A stretch of 64,000 nucleotides of DNA, taken from positions 1 through 64,000 of the forward strand of contig JBPYFJ010000112.1 of the NCBI GenBank assembly GCA_051985675.1. Reading direction: 5' to 3'. The DNA is from JAFAXD01 sp051985675 (GTDB lineage Bacteria; Pseudomonadota; Alphaproteobacteria; Rhizobiales; Xanthobacteraceae). The translations under genes were made by a program, and so were the position numbers. Numbering within the stretch: position 1 is the stretch's first letter; each line of letters starts with the position of its first letter. Shown piece after piece: positions 34,488-42,441 of this stretch. The notes under the pieces are model-generated. The model saw only the letters and a program-made list of their open reading frames with translations, was not told the DNA's origin and did no database searches.

Positions 34488-35318
34488 TTACTGACCCAGC
34501 TTGGTAGGCGTCAGCCGCGGCTGCTGGGTCGCATTGAACTGGGTCGCCTGCAGGACGCCTGTGCCGAACGGGGTCGGAATGCTGAACCGATAGGGCACCA
34601 GGACGCGTGTTCCGGCAATGGGACCCAGCCAGACTTCCATGTCGCGTTGGGCGGCCAGATATTTGATGGCCACGCGTTCGGGCAGGTAGCCGGCGATCGG
34701 CTTGAAATAGATCGCACAGACAACGACGGGACCCTCGTAGCTCTGATCGAGCTTCACCCGCTCCATGCGCTTGTAGGCCAATGTCAGCTCGTATCGCATG
34801 CGACCATCAAAGATTGTCGTGGTGCGATGGCAGGCGGCCGGATTCACCGGATCGCCGTTGCCTGGAATTCGGACAAGCGATGCCGTCATCGGATCGGTGA
34901 CGCCGCGCAGGTGCGCTTCGGCGACTGGGATTCGCTGTGGAGACGGCGGGGGCGGCGCTGGAACGATCGAGAAATTCCTGACATTGCCGCCTGCGATCGA
35001 GATGCGTATCTCCTCGGACTCCTTGTCCTGCGTGAGGTTCGCGACGTAGATGCCGGGCACGAAGCGCCCGCCGACGACGCCGCCGCGAACCGCGCCGGTG
35101 CCCTCGCCGGACGCGAACACGCGCAGAAGCCCGGTGGTCGCACCGCTCGCAGCCGCGCTGTATTGATCCTCGGCGATGTCGATGATCCAGGCGCCCTTGC
35201 CGATGGTCACACCCGCGAGCGTGACAACATAACGCGCGTCGAGTCTCGCCTGGGCGCCGGCACTGCCTGGCACGAGCGCAAGCGCCGCAAGCACGATCGC
35301 AATGCGATTGGACGCCAT
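34488..35318 (-). CDS. DUF3108 exported protein
   Basis: The 276-residue protein starts at the ATG at 35318 with signal peptide NRIAIVLAALALVPGSAGAQ. The DUF3108 pattern is visible: RYVVTLAGVTIGKGAWII, then TTIFDGRMRYELTLAYKRME and PIAGYLPERVAIKYLAAQRD. These proteins are predicted periplasmic beta-rich domains of unknown function, related in shape to lipid-binding YceI/LolA-type folds. The longer frame upstream has no signal peptide. A composite repeat lies 110 bases upstream. Confidence 0.88.
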   Translation of the reverse strand: MASNRIAIVLAALALVPGSAGAQARLDARYVVTLAGVTIGKGAWIIDIAEDQYSAAASGATTGLLRVFASGEGTGAVRGGVVGGRFVPGIYVANLTQDKESEEIRISIAGGNVRNFSIVPAPPPPSPQRIPVAEAHLRGVTDPMTASLVRIPGNGDPVNPAACHRTTTIFDGRMRYELTLAYKRMERVKLDQSYEGPVVVCAIYFKPIAGYLPERVAIKYLAAQRDMEVWLGPIAGTRVLVPYRFSIPTPFGTGVLQATQFNATQQPRLTPTKLGQ

Positions 35319-35428
35319 GCGGCCTCTGTCGGTGGCGATTAAGTCGAATCTGTGATGTTGAATGAACCCCTTATGCCTTACGGGCTCGATGGCGCGCCGG
35401 TTTTTTGGGGCCCCTCCCACCGCCGGAA

Positions 35429-35596
35429 CTAGTGCCCCGCTTCCGAAGTTCGTGCTACATGGCGGCACACTCTGACACGAACTTCGGAAGCAAAAGGGGC
35501 ACTAGCAAACATATGATTTTAGTGCCGCTTTTCGATTTGAAGTTCCTGCACGAGCTTGCCGCAACCGCTGTAGGAACTTCAAATCGGCGGCACCGG
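35429..35596 (+). repeat. Composite palindromic repeat (A-spacer-B), reference copy
   Basis: Palindrome A (35429-35505) has arms CTTCCGAAGTTCGTG and CACGAACTTCGGAAG, bounded by CTAGTGCCCC and GGGGCACTAG, with loop CTACATGGCGGCACACTCTGA. A 13-base spacer CAAACATATGATT follows, then palindrome B (35519-35596) with arms CGATTTGAAGTTCCTG and TAGGAACTTCAAATCG. The extra bases (CAAAA in A, TTTT in B) face the spacer. The outer ends of B are slightly decayed (TTAGTG, CACCGG). Confidence 0.9.
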
Positions 35597-35733
35597 CTCA
35601 CATTCGCGACAGTGGCCGATGTGTGATCCTTGACGCTGGCGCCCCCGGCCACTATACGTCCGCCGTCCAAGAAATCCCGATAATCTCGTGAACCCGGTCA
35701 GTGCGGGCGAGGATATTTGAAAGAGGTTTGCCA

Positions 35734-36027
35734 ATGTCGCGGCGGTGCGAATTGACCGGCAAGGGTGCGCTTGTGGGCCACCGCGTCAGTCACTCCAACA
35801 TCAAAACCAAGCGGCGATTTTTGCCCAATTTGTTCAACGTCACGATGATATCCGACGCGCTCGGGCGTTCGGTGAAGCTGCGAGTCTCGGCCAACGCCAT
35901 CAAGTCGGTGGATCATCGCGGCGGTCTCGACGCATATTTGCTCAAGGCAAAGGACGACGAGCTTTCGCGCAAGGCGCTCGACCTCAAGCGTCAGGTTCTC
36001 AAGAAGCGGACAGCTGCCGCGCAGTAG
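35734..36027 (+). CDS. rpmB: 50S ribosomal protein L28
   Basis: The 97-residue protein opens SRRCELTGKGALVGHRVSHSN and continues with NIKTKRRFLPNL and LRVSANAIKSVDHRGGLDAYL, diagnostic of alphaproteobacterial L28. It binds 23S rRNA at the tRNA exit region. An 11-codon longer frame upstream lacks family similarity. The gene is alone, convergent with the esterase-like gene, 26 bases apart. Confidence 0.97.
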   Translation: MSRRCELTGKGALVGHRVSHSNIKTKRRFLPNLFNVTMISDALGRSVKLRVSANAIKSVDHRGGLDAYLLKAKDDELSRKALDLKRQVLKKRTAAAQ

Positions 36028-36053
36028 AACCCGTCGCGGCCAGTCCAGCGGCG

Positions 36054-37085
36054 CTATTCGCCGATCAGCGTAAACTGCAGAAGAATGGTGCGCTGCAGAC
36101 GCGAAAAGTTGTCATCCGACACCATCGTGAGCATCACGTCGCCACGGGGAGTGCGATTGACGCTCAGCCCTTCCAGATTATCAATCTGATATCCCATGTC
36201 GGCCGACAGAATTGGGCCGCCGTCGACCAGCGCGCCTGGCGCAAACGCCGTGAGCGGCAGCCGCCGGAGCCGGGCCGCAACGCCGGTGGTCCAGGTGAAG
36301 CGGCGCTCCAATAGTGCAAGGCTGGCATCGGGGAGGATCGCGCAATCGCTAACGTCGAAGTCGTCGTGACGTGCGACGCTGAACTCGCCGGGCGTTGGTC
36401 CGCCGATCAGGAACCCTCGAATATTCCCAGCGCTGTCGAGGCCGCGCTCCGAGATAGCGATCAGCGTGCCGGCGCCGGGCATCGGCGTGGGAACGAACTC
36501 CAGGCACTCAAGTCCCTTGTTGTTGGGAAGGCTCGCAATGCCGGCGGGAAGCGGGATCGGTTGCCCGCGCGCGAGCAATCCTTGCCGTCCGTAGTCGAAA
36601 CCCACGATGCGGTTGACCCGTTCGATTCCGACGTAGAGCGTGCCGCCGTCCATCGCGATTGACTCAGTGTCGTACCACCCGCGCGCAGCCAGCGGCCGGC
36701 CGTCCGGTCCTAGTATTGGTGCCATCTCGGCGTCTTCAATCGCCGTCGGGCGCCCCCGCTGATAGGCGATGCGCCCGCGCAGCCAGCGGCCCTTGTCGGT
36801 CAGCGAAATGAAGTGCTCGCCGTCAGGAAACAGACGAATCGCCGATACCCCGCCGAACTCCCGGTAGGATGAGGAAAGCTCCAGGCCTCCGCGGAATTCC
36901 AGCGGTCCGAAGCGGACGCGACCCGCATTGCCCGGCTCAAAGGACTCGATCGGCACCGCATTGATCGTGATTTGGAGAGGACCATCGGGCGCGCGCGGTA
37001 CAGGCTGCGGCGCCGCCGACGACACGAGGAGGCCGACGAACAGAACAATTGCCGCCGATAGCACGCCGCGCCAACCCGCGTTCAC
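36054..37085 (-). CDS. Esterase-like activity of phytase family protein, exported
   Basis: The 343-residue product has a signal peptide (RGVLSAAIVLFVGLLVSSAA) and a beta-propeller-type domain with FGGVSAIRLFPDGEHFISLTD, the acidic DTESIAMD segment, NKGLECLEFVP and QIDNLEGLSVNRTPRGDVML, matching the phytase-like esterase family. Catalysis is unproven for most members. It starts with GTG overlapping the cobT stop (GTGA), so it is translationally coupled to cobT, an odd partner for a cobalamin gene. Confidence 0.85.
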   Translation of the reverse strand: MNAGWRGVLSAAIVLFVGLLVSSAAPQPVPRAPDGPLQITINAVPIESFEPGNAGRVRFGPLEFRGGLELSSSYREFGGVSAIRLFPDGEHFISLTDKGRWLRGRIAYQRGRPTAIEDAEMAPILGPDGRPLAARGWYDTESIAMDGGTLYVGIERVNRIVGFDYGRQGLLARGQPIPLPAGIASLPNNKGLECLEFVPTPMPGAGTLIAISERGLDSAGNIRGFLIGGPTPGEFSVARHDDFDVSDCAILPDASLALLERRFTWTTGVAARLRRLPLTAFAPGALVDGGPILSADMGYQIDNLEGLSVNRTPRGDVMLTMVSDDNFSRLQRTILLQFTLIGE

Positions 37086-38971
37086 GCGTGCAACCTGCGC
37101 GTCGGCATCCGGCGCGGCACTGGCGCCTTTTCGTCAAACAGTTCGGCGAGCTTCTCGGTCATCGCGCCGCCAAGTTCCTCGGCATCGACGATGGTGACGG
37201 CGCGGCGATAATATCGGGTAACATCGTGACCGATGCCAATGGCGATCAATTCGACCGGCGAGCGCTGCTCGATCTCCTCGATCACCCAGCGCAGATGCCG
37301 CTCGAGATAGTTGCCCGGATTGACCGACAGCGTCGAGTCGTCGACCGGCGCGCCGTCCGAGATCATCATCAGAATCTTGCGCTGCTCTGAGCGCACCAGC
37401 AGGCGCTTGTGGGCCCAGTCGAGCGCCTCACCATCGATGTTCTCCTTGAGCAGCCCCTCGCGCATCATCAATCCAAGGTTTTTGCGCGCGCGGCGCCAAG
37501 GTGCATCGGCCGACTTGTAGACGATATGGCGCAGATCGTTCAGGCGCCCGGGATTGGGAGGTTTGCCGGCCGCGAGCCAAGCCTCGCGTGACTGGCCGCC
37601 CTTCCAGGCGCGTGTGGTGAATCCCAGAATCTCGACCTTGACGCCGCAGCGTTCGAGCGTGCGCGCCAGAATATCGGCACAGGTGGCCGCAACCGTGATC
37701 GGTCGGCCCCGCATGGAGCCGGAATTGTCGAGCAGGAGTGTCACCACGGTGTCGCGGAAGTTGGCGTCTTTCTCCCATTTGAAAGAGAGCGGGTGCAGCG
37801 GGTCCACGATCACCCGCGACAATCGCGCCGGATCAAGGATGCCCTCCTCGAGGTCAAACTCCCACGAACGATTCTGCTGAGCCATCAAGCGGCGCTGCAA
37901 CCGATTGGCAAGCCGCGAGACCACCCCTTGGAGATGCGCCAGCTGCTTGTCGAGGTAACCACGCAGGCGATCGAGCTCTTCCGGGTCGCACAGTTCTTCG
38001 GCGCCGATGGTCTCATCAAAGCGCGAGGTGAAAGGTTTGTAGTCGGGTCCGCGCGGCTCATTGATGCCGTGATGGCGTGGGCGCCACGGCTCCGCCGAGT
38101 TCTCGTCCTCGCCCATTTCGGCGTCGTCGGGCATATCAGTCGCCGGCGCGTCGGCCGCATCCTCGGCGCTGTCCGGCCGGTCCTCCGCCGACGCCTTGGC
38201 GTCTTCGACGCTCATGCGTTCGGAGTCCTCCGATTCTGCCGCGTCACCGTCCTGGCCCTGCTCATCCTCGGCGCCGTTCTCGCCTTCGTCCTCCTCGCTG
38301 TCGTCTTCACGCGAGCGCTCATCGCCCATGTCGAGCGAGTCCAGCAAATCGTGGACGACGTCGCCGAACCGCCGTTGGTTCTCAACCAAACGCTCCAGCC
38401 GATCGAGATCGCGGCCGGCGCGTTCCTCGATGAACGGGCGCCAGAGATCAACCAGCCGCTTGGCGGCGGGAGGCGGCGCGACGCCGGTGAGGCGTTCGCG
38501 CACCATCAGGGCGATCGCCTCCTCCAGCGGCGCATCGGCCCGGTCGGTGATCTCGTCGAATTTGCCGCGATGGAACTTGTCATCGAGCATGGCGGCGAGA
38601 TTTTGCGACACCCCATGCATGCGGCGCGCGCCAATGGCTTCGACGCGGGCCTGCTCGACCGCCTCGAACACCGCGCGCGCCTGTTGGCCGCCCGGCATCA
38701 GCTTGCGGTGCACGGCCGCATCGTGACAGGCGAGCCGCAACGCGATCGAATCGGCATGGCCTCGCACTATGGCCGCATCCTCGGGCGACAGCCGGCGCGG
38801 CGGTTCAGGCAACCGCGCCTTGCCGCCGACCAGCCCGGGCCGCTCGGCCGCAAAGCCGACATCGATTTCAGGATGTCGCGCGATCGCGCGCAGGCAGCCG
38901 GTGACCGCGCGTTTGAACGGCTCGGTCGGCGCTTCCTTGGCCGGGGCCTTAGGTTTGATGTTGGACGACAT
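37082..38971 (-). CDS. cobT: Aerobic cobaltochelatase subunit CobT
   Basis: The 629-residue protein starts at the ATG at 38971 (SSNIKPKAPAKEAPTEPFKR). It has a helical N-terminal half, a very acidic linker of about 90 residues (runs of Glu/Asp/Ala at 220-310) and a C-terminal von Willebrand A domain with MIDAS LLDNSGSMRGRP. CobT, CobS and CobN insert cobalt into hydrogenobyrinate a,c-diamide in aerobic B12 synthesis. CobS is encoded just upstream, 43 bases away. cobN is not in the window. Confidence 0.95.
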   Translation of the reverse strand: MSSNIKPKAPAKEAPTEPFKRAVTGCLRAIARHPEIDVGFAAERPGLVGGKARLPEPPRRLSPEDAAIVRGHADSIALRLACHDAAVHRKLMPGGQQARAVFEAVEQARVEAIGARRMHGVSQNLAAMLDDKFHRGKFDEITDRADAPLEEAIALMVRERLTGVAPPPAAKRLVDLWRPFIEERAGRDLDRLERLVENQRRFGDVVHDLLDSLDMGDERSREDDSEEDEGENGAEDEQGQDGDAAESEDSERMSVEDAKASAEDRPDSAEDAADAPATDMPDDAEMGEDENSAEPWRPRHHGINEPRGPDYKPFTSRFDETIGAEELCDPEELDRLRGYLDKQLAHLQGVVSRLANRLQRRLMAQQNRSWEFDLEEGILDPARLSRVIVDPLHPLSFKWEKDANFRDTVVTLLLDNSGSMRGRPITVAATCADILARTLERCGVKVEILGFTTRAWKGGQSREAWLAAGKPPNPGRLNDLRHIVYKSADAPWRRARKNLGLMMREGLLKENIDGEALDWAHKRLLVRSEQRKILMMISDGAPVDDSTLSVNPGNYLERHLRWVIEEIEQRSPVELIAIGIGHDVTRYYRRAVTIVDAEELGGAMTEKLAELFDEKAPVPRRMPTRRLHA

Positions 38972-39014
38972 ACAGCAAATCGGGTAGCCGCCAGTCCCTG
39001 CCGGGAGGAGACGG

Positions 39015-40001
39015 TCAGCTGAGTGCCACGTTGACCGAGCTCTCCGGCAATTCCTGACCGAAGCAGCGTTGGTAGAACTCGGCGACGATCGGCCGCTCGA
39101 GCTCATCGCACTTGTTGACGAAAGTGACCCGGAACGCAAAGCCGAGATCTTTGAAGATTTCGGCGTTTTCCGCCCACGTGATCACGGTGCGCGGGCTCAT
39201 GACGGTCGACAGATCGCCGTTCATGAAAGCATTGCGGGTGAGGTCGGCGACCCGCACCATCTTGTTGACGATGTCGCGTCCCGGATCGGTGCGGTAATGC
39301 TTGGCCTTGGCCAGCACGATCTCCACTTCATTGTCGTGCGGCAGGTAGTTGAGAGTGGTGACGATCGACCATCGGTCCATCTGACCTTGATTGATCTGCT
39401 GCGTCCCGTGGTAGAGCCCGGTCGTGTCGCCAAGTCCAACCGTGTTGGCCGTGGCGAACAGCCGAAACGCCGGATGCGGTCGGATCACTTTGTTCTGGTC
39501 GAGCAACGTCAGCTTGCCGGAGGCTTCCAACACGCGCTGAATGACAAACATGACGTCGGGCCGCCCGGCGTCGTATTCGTCGAAACAGATCGCGATATTG
39601 TGTTGCAGGGCCCACGGCAAGATTCCCTCGCGAAACTCGGTGACCTGCTGGTTATCGCGGATCACGATCGCGTCCTTGCCGATCAGGTCGATGCGGCTGA
39701 TGTGACTGTCGAGATTGACCCGCACGCAGGGCCAGTTCAGCCGCGCCGCCACCTGTTCGATATGCGTGGATTTGCCGGTGCCGTGGTATCCGGTGACGAT
39801 GACGCGCCGGTTGCGGGCGAAGCCAGCCAAGATGGCGAGCGTCGTCGCCCGGTCAAAGCGGTAGTCGGGATCGACATCGGGCACATGCTCGTCGGCCTCC
39901 GAATAAGCCGGCACCTCCATGTCGCTATCGATGCCAAAAACCTGTCGGATCGACACCTTCATGTCGGGCACGCCAGCGACGGCCTCAGTTGCAGTCGTCA
40001 T
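39015..40001 (-). CDS. cobS: Aerobic cobaltochelatase AAA+ subunit CobS
   Basis: The 328-residue AAA+ ATPase has Walker A GYHGTGKST (71-79), Walker B IAICFDEYDAG, a sensor region FRLFATANTVGLGDTTGLYHG and the arginine-finger segment. It forms a ring that acts with CobT as a MoxR-like chaperone for cobalt insertion by CobN. The start MTTATEAVAG is preceded by AGGCTTT, a modest site. It is probably the first gene of cobS-cobT-esterase. Confidence 0.96.
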   Translation of the reverse strand: MTTATEAVAGVPDMKVSIRQVFGIDSDMEVPAYSEADEHVPDVDPDYRFDRATTLAILAGFARNRRVIVTGYHGTGKSTHIEQVAARLNWPCVRVNLDSHISRIDLIGKDAIVIRDNQQVTEFREGILPWALQHNIAICFDEYDAGRPDVMFVIQRVLEASGKLTLLDQNKVIRPHPAFRLFATANTVGLGDTTGLYHGTQQINQGQMDRWSIVTTLNYLPHDNEVEIVLAKAKHYRTDPGRDIVNKMVRVADLTRNAFMNGDLSTVMSPRTVITWAENAEIFKDLGFAFRVTFVNKCDELERPIVAEFYQRCFGQELPESSVNVALS

Positions 40002-40298
40002 AAAGCCTCCACAACCTCGGGACTATCCGAGGCGCGAATCGGGTTACCGGAGCGATCGGAGCTCACCGCCAACTTAGCAGAACCACGCGGCGCCGCGAAA
40101 GCAGGCCCAAAGGCCTGAAAAAGTCCGTCATTCTCAATCGGTTGCGGCTGTACGGGAGCCGGTGGCAACCCAGCTTTGCAGCGCCCGCAGGCCGCCGCCT
40201 ATGCGCACGGGCCGCCGCTGGCCTCGATCCCTGAAGTGGCCTTGATCCGCGCCCTGGTCAAGATAACGGCCTGAGACCGCTGGTCGCGCGCCGATGGG

Positions 40299-40910
40299 TC
40301 AGCAAAACCCGGCTGACTTCAAATAATTGTACGCCGCGATGATCTCACGCAGCTTGTCCTCGGAGGCGGTGCTCCCGCCGTTGGCATCGGGGTGGTGTCG
40401 CTTCACCAGCAGCTTAAAGCGGGCTTTGATTTGGGCGCGCGTTGCATCTTCTTCGAGATTGAGGGCGTGCAACGCCTTGCGCGCCGCATTGTGGACGGAG
40501 CGCGTCTCGACCCGCGGCTGCTCGGCACGGCCGCGCGGCCCCCCGCCGAATTCCTGGAACATGCCGAACGGGTCGCCCGCCTCGAAGCCCGGCATCTGGT
40601 CGGCGCGGGAGCGCCTCCCACCGGTCCCCATTTTCCAGGTCGGGCGATGACCGGTGACCGCATCCTTTTGATACCGGGCAACCGCTTCCTCGCTCATCCC
40701 GGCGAAGAAATTGTACGAATGATTGTACTCGCGCACGTGTTCGAGGCAGAAACGCCAATACTCGTGCTCATGCCCGCGCCCCTTCGGCGCCCGATGGGTA
40801 GCCGCGTTGCCGCAGCCGGACCATTCGCACGTGGGCGATGTAGCCCGCCGCCGCCGGTCCTGATCCGGCTTGACGCGGATGCGATCGTAAATGGGCGAAT
40901 TGAATTTCAT
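40299..40910 (-). CDS. J-domain (DnaJ-like) protein
   Basis: The 203-residue protein has an unusual N-terminal 100 residues (SPIYDRIRVKPDQDRRRR, paired cysteines CEWSGCGN and FCLEHV that may bind zinc, then EYNHSYNFFAG) and a C-terminal J domain with LVKRHHPDANGGS holding the HPD motif. J domains stimulate DnaK ATPase. This architecture is typical of alphaproteobacterial proteins encoded between bolA and cobS, which is the order here. The 297-base gap to cobS shows no gene. Confidence 0.9.
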   Translation of the reverse strand: MKFNSPIYDRIRVKPDQDRRRRATSPTCEWSGCGNAATHRAPKGRGHEHEYWRFCLEHVREYNHSYNFFAGMSEEAVARYQKDAVTGHRPTWKMGTGGRRSRADQMPGFEAGDPFGMFQEFGGGPRGRAEQPRVETRSVHNAARKALHALNLEEDATRAQIKARFKLLVKRHHPDANGGSTASEDKLREIIAAYNYLKSAGFC

Positions 40911-41046
40911 GACCGGCCATTATGCGGAGTTCGGCGGCATCCCTGCAAGATTGACAAAGTCGCATTTGTTTGAATCGGCCTGGTGACGCCGGATTCCTTC
41001 GGGCCGCGCGTTGACGATCCAGGATCGAAACGGCTAAGGCCACGCG

Positions 41047-41328
41047 ATGCGCGTCGTCGACACGATCACGGACAAACTAAACCGCGCGTTCGCACCCGAA
41101 AGCCTGAGGGTTGTCGACGAATCCGAGCAGCATCGGGGGCATGCCGGCCATCGGCCCGGCGGCGAGACGCATTTCCGCATTTATATCGTGGCGCAGGTCT
41201 TCGAGGGAAAGTCCCGGCTTGAACGTCACCGCCTGATCAATCAGACGCTCGCCGACGAGCTCAAGGGTCGCGTGCACGCGCTGGCAATTCACGCGATGGC
41301 GCCGCGCGAGCCGGACGCCCAAGACTAG
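41047..41328 (+). CDS. BolA-family protein
   Basis: The 93-residue protein matches BolA: ITDKLNRAFAPESLRVVDES, ETHFRIYIVAQVFEGKSRLERHRLINQTLADELKGRVHALAIHA, with the conserved histidines that bind [2Fe-2S] with monothiol glutaredoxins. It is divergent from the J-domain gene. The order bolA/J-domain/cobS/cobT is familiar in alphaproteobacteria. The last residues (REPDAQD) are polar and variable. Confidence 0.92.
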   Translation: MRVVDTITDKLNRAFAPESLRVVDESEQHRGHAGHRPGGETHFRIYIVAQVFEGKSRLERHRLINQTLADELKGRVHALAIHAMAPREPDAQD

Positions 41329-41373
41329 TGCTAAAAGCCTTGAGCGACGGACGCAGCGCGCCCGAGACGTGCG

Positions 41374-42312
41374 CTAAATGCCTTGCGCGACAGACCCGGT
41401 CCGTACGCGCCATCCAAACGAAGGACGCTCGAGGCTTGCCGGCTTGCAGACCGCGACAAAGGCGTCGATAAACTTGGCGAGATTTCCAAGCTCAAGACCT
41501 TCCCGCAGATAGACCCCGGCCAGCGTTTCGGGGAACGGCGGGAGAACGTTGCTTCCCACGATTTTCATGTCCTCAGTCACCAGCCGTTCGGCGATGCTCA
41601 TGAAGCCGAGACCGGCGCGCATCGCCTCCATCCGCGCGCCGAGCGACGGCGCCGTGAACCGGACCACGTAGGGCCGTCCGATGCGTTCCACCACCTCGAT
41701 CGTGTAGCGATCGGTCGGAGTCACGATCAACGGGATCTTGGCGCCCTGCTTAAGCACGAAGTCAGATGCGCACGCCCAGACCCAGGGCTCCGTCCATTCC
41801 GTCACCACCTGTGGCGGCGGCTCTTGCGGGTTGATAATGAATGCAACATCCAGATATCCGGCCGCGAGGCGCTTGCGCAGTTCCTCGGAGCTTTCGGAAA
41901 ATACTTGAAGCTCCGCTTCGCCTTCAGGGAGCGAACTGATTTTCAAAACGTTGCCCAGCACCGCGCGCGCAAACAGCAACGGAAGCCCGACGCGCAGCGA
42001 TTGGGTGACTTGGCCGCCGCCCAGCGACAAGATCTGGTCATTCATCGCAAGGATGCGGCGGGCATATTTTACCACCAGCGTGCCGCGTGCCGTCAGGACC
42101 AGGCCGGAGCCCGACTTGCTGAACACCTCGGCCCCGACAAGCTGCTGAAGCCGCTTCATCTGGGCACTGATCGCCGGCTGGGTGAGCTTGAGTGCTTGGG
42201 CCGCCTTGGTGAAGCTGCCAAGGTCTACGATCGCAACGATCGCGCGAAGTAGTTCAATGGGAACATTGTTGATCGGGGGCCGTCGCTGCATGGACTGGCT
42301 TTCCGTTGCCAA
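41374..42312 (-). CDS. LysR-type transcriptional regulator
   Basis: The 312-residue protein has an N-terminal winged helix-turn-helix (IELLRAIVAIVDLGSFTKAA, LTQPAISAQMKRLQQLVGAEVF) and a periplasmic-binding-like effector domain (QSLRVGLPLLFARAVL to the GLGFMSIAERLV segment). It presumably responds to a small co-inducer and often controls a divergent gene. The neighbouring bolA is convergent, so the target is unclear; the 128 bases upstream, before a minus-strand gene end, contain an AT-rich stretch suitable for a promoter. Confidence 0.92.
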   Translation of the reverse strand: MATESQSMQRRPPINNVPIELLRAIVAIVDLGSFTKAAQALKLTQPAISAQMKRLQQLVGAEVFSKSGSGLVLTARGTLVVKYARRILAMNDQILSLGGGQVTQSLRVGLPLLFARAVLGNVLKISSLPEGEAELQVFSESSEELRKRLAAGYLDVAFIINPQEPPPQVVTEWTEPWVWACASDFVLKQGAKIPLIVTPTDRYTIEVVERIGRPYVVRFTAPSLGARMEAMRAGLGFMSIAERLVTEDMKIVGSNVLPPFPETLAGVYLREGLELGNLAKFIDAFVAVCKPASLERPSFGWRVRTGSVAQGI

Positions 42313-42390
42313 GGCTCCTCGTACGCGTATCCCGGTGTGACGCGATCGCGTTATACTTTATTATATTTCATTATGCCGTTGTGCTCGACT

Positions 42391-42420
42391 AGCCCACCAA
42401 GCCCGTTTTCCGGGTGGGCT
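42391..42420. other. Hairpin between the LysR gene and the CorC-like gene
   Basis: AGCCCACC and GGTGGGCT form an eight-pair stem around a 14-base loop. No T-tract follows on the minus strand, so its use as terminator of the CorC-like gene is uncertain. Confidence 0.45.
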
Positions 42421-42441
42421 CACGTAAACGTGACACTTGGC

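Noticed and set aside
33942..34494. Overlapping frames of 163 and 169 codons in the gap before the DUF3108 gene
   Set aside because: The composition is Arg/Ser-heavy, no start site is credible, no family is recognised, and both run through the GANTC repeats. Treated as non-coding.
37793..39022. 409-codon frame antisense to cobT
   Set aside because: It is a shadow frame with no domain pattern; cobT is unambiguous.
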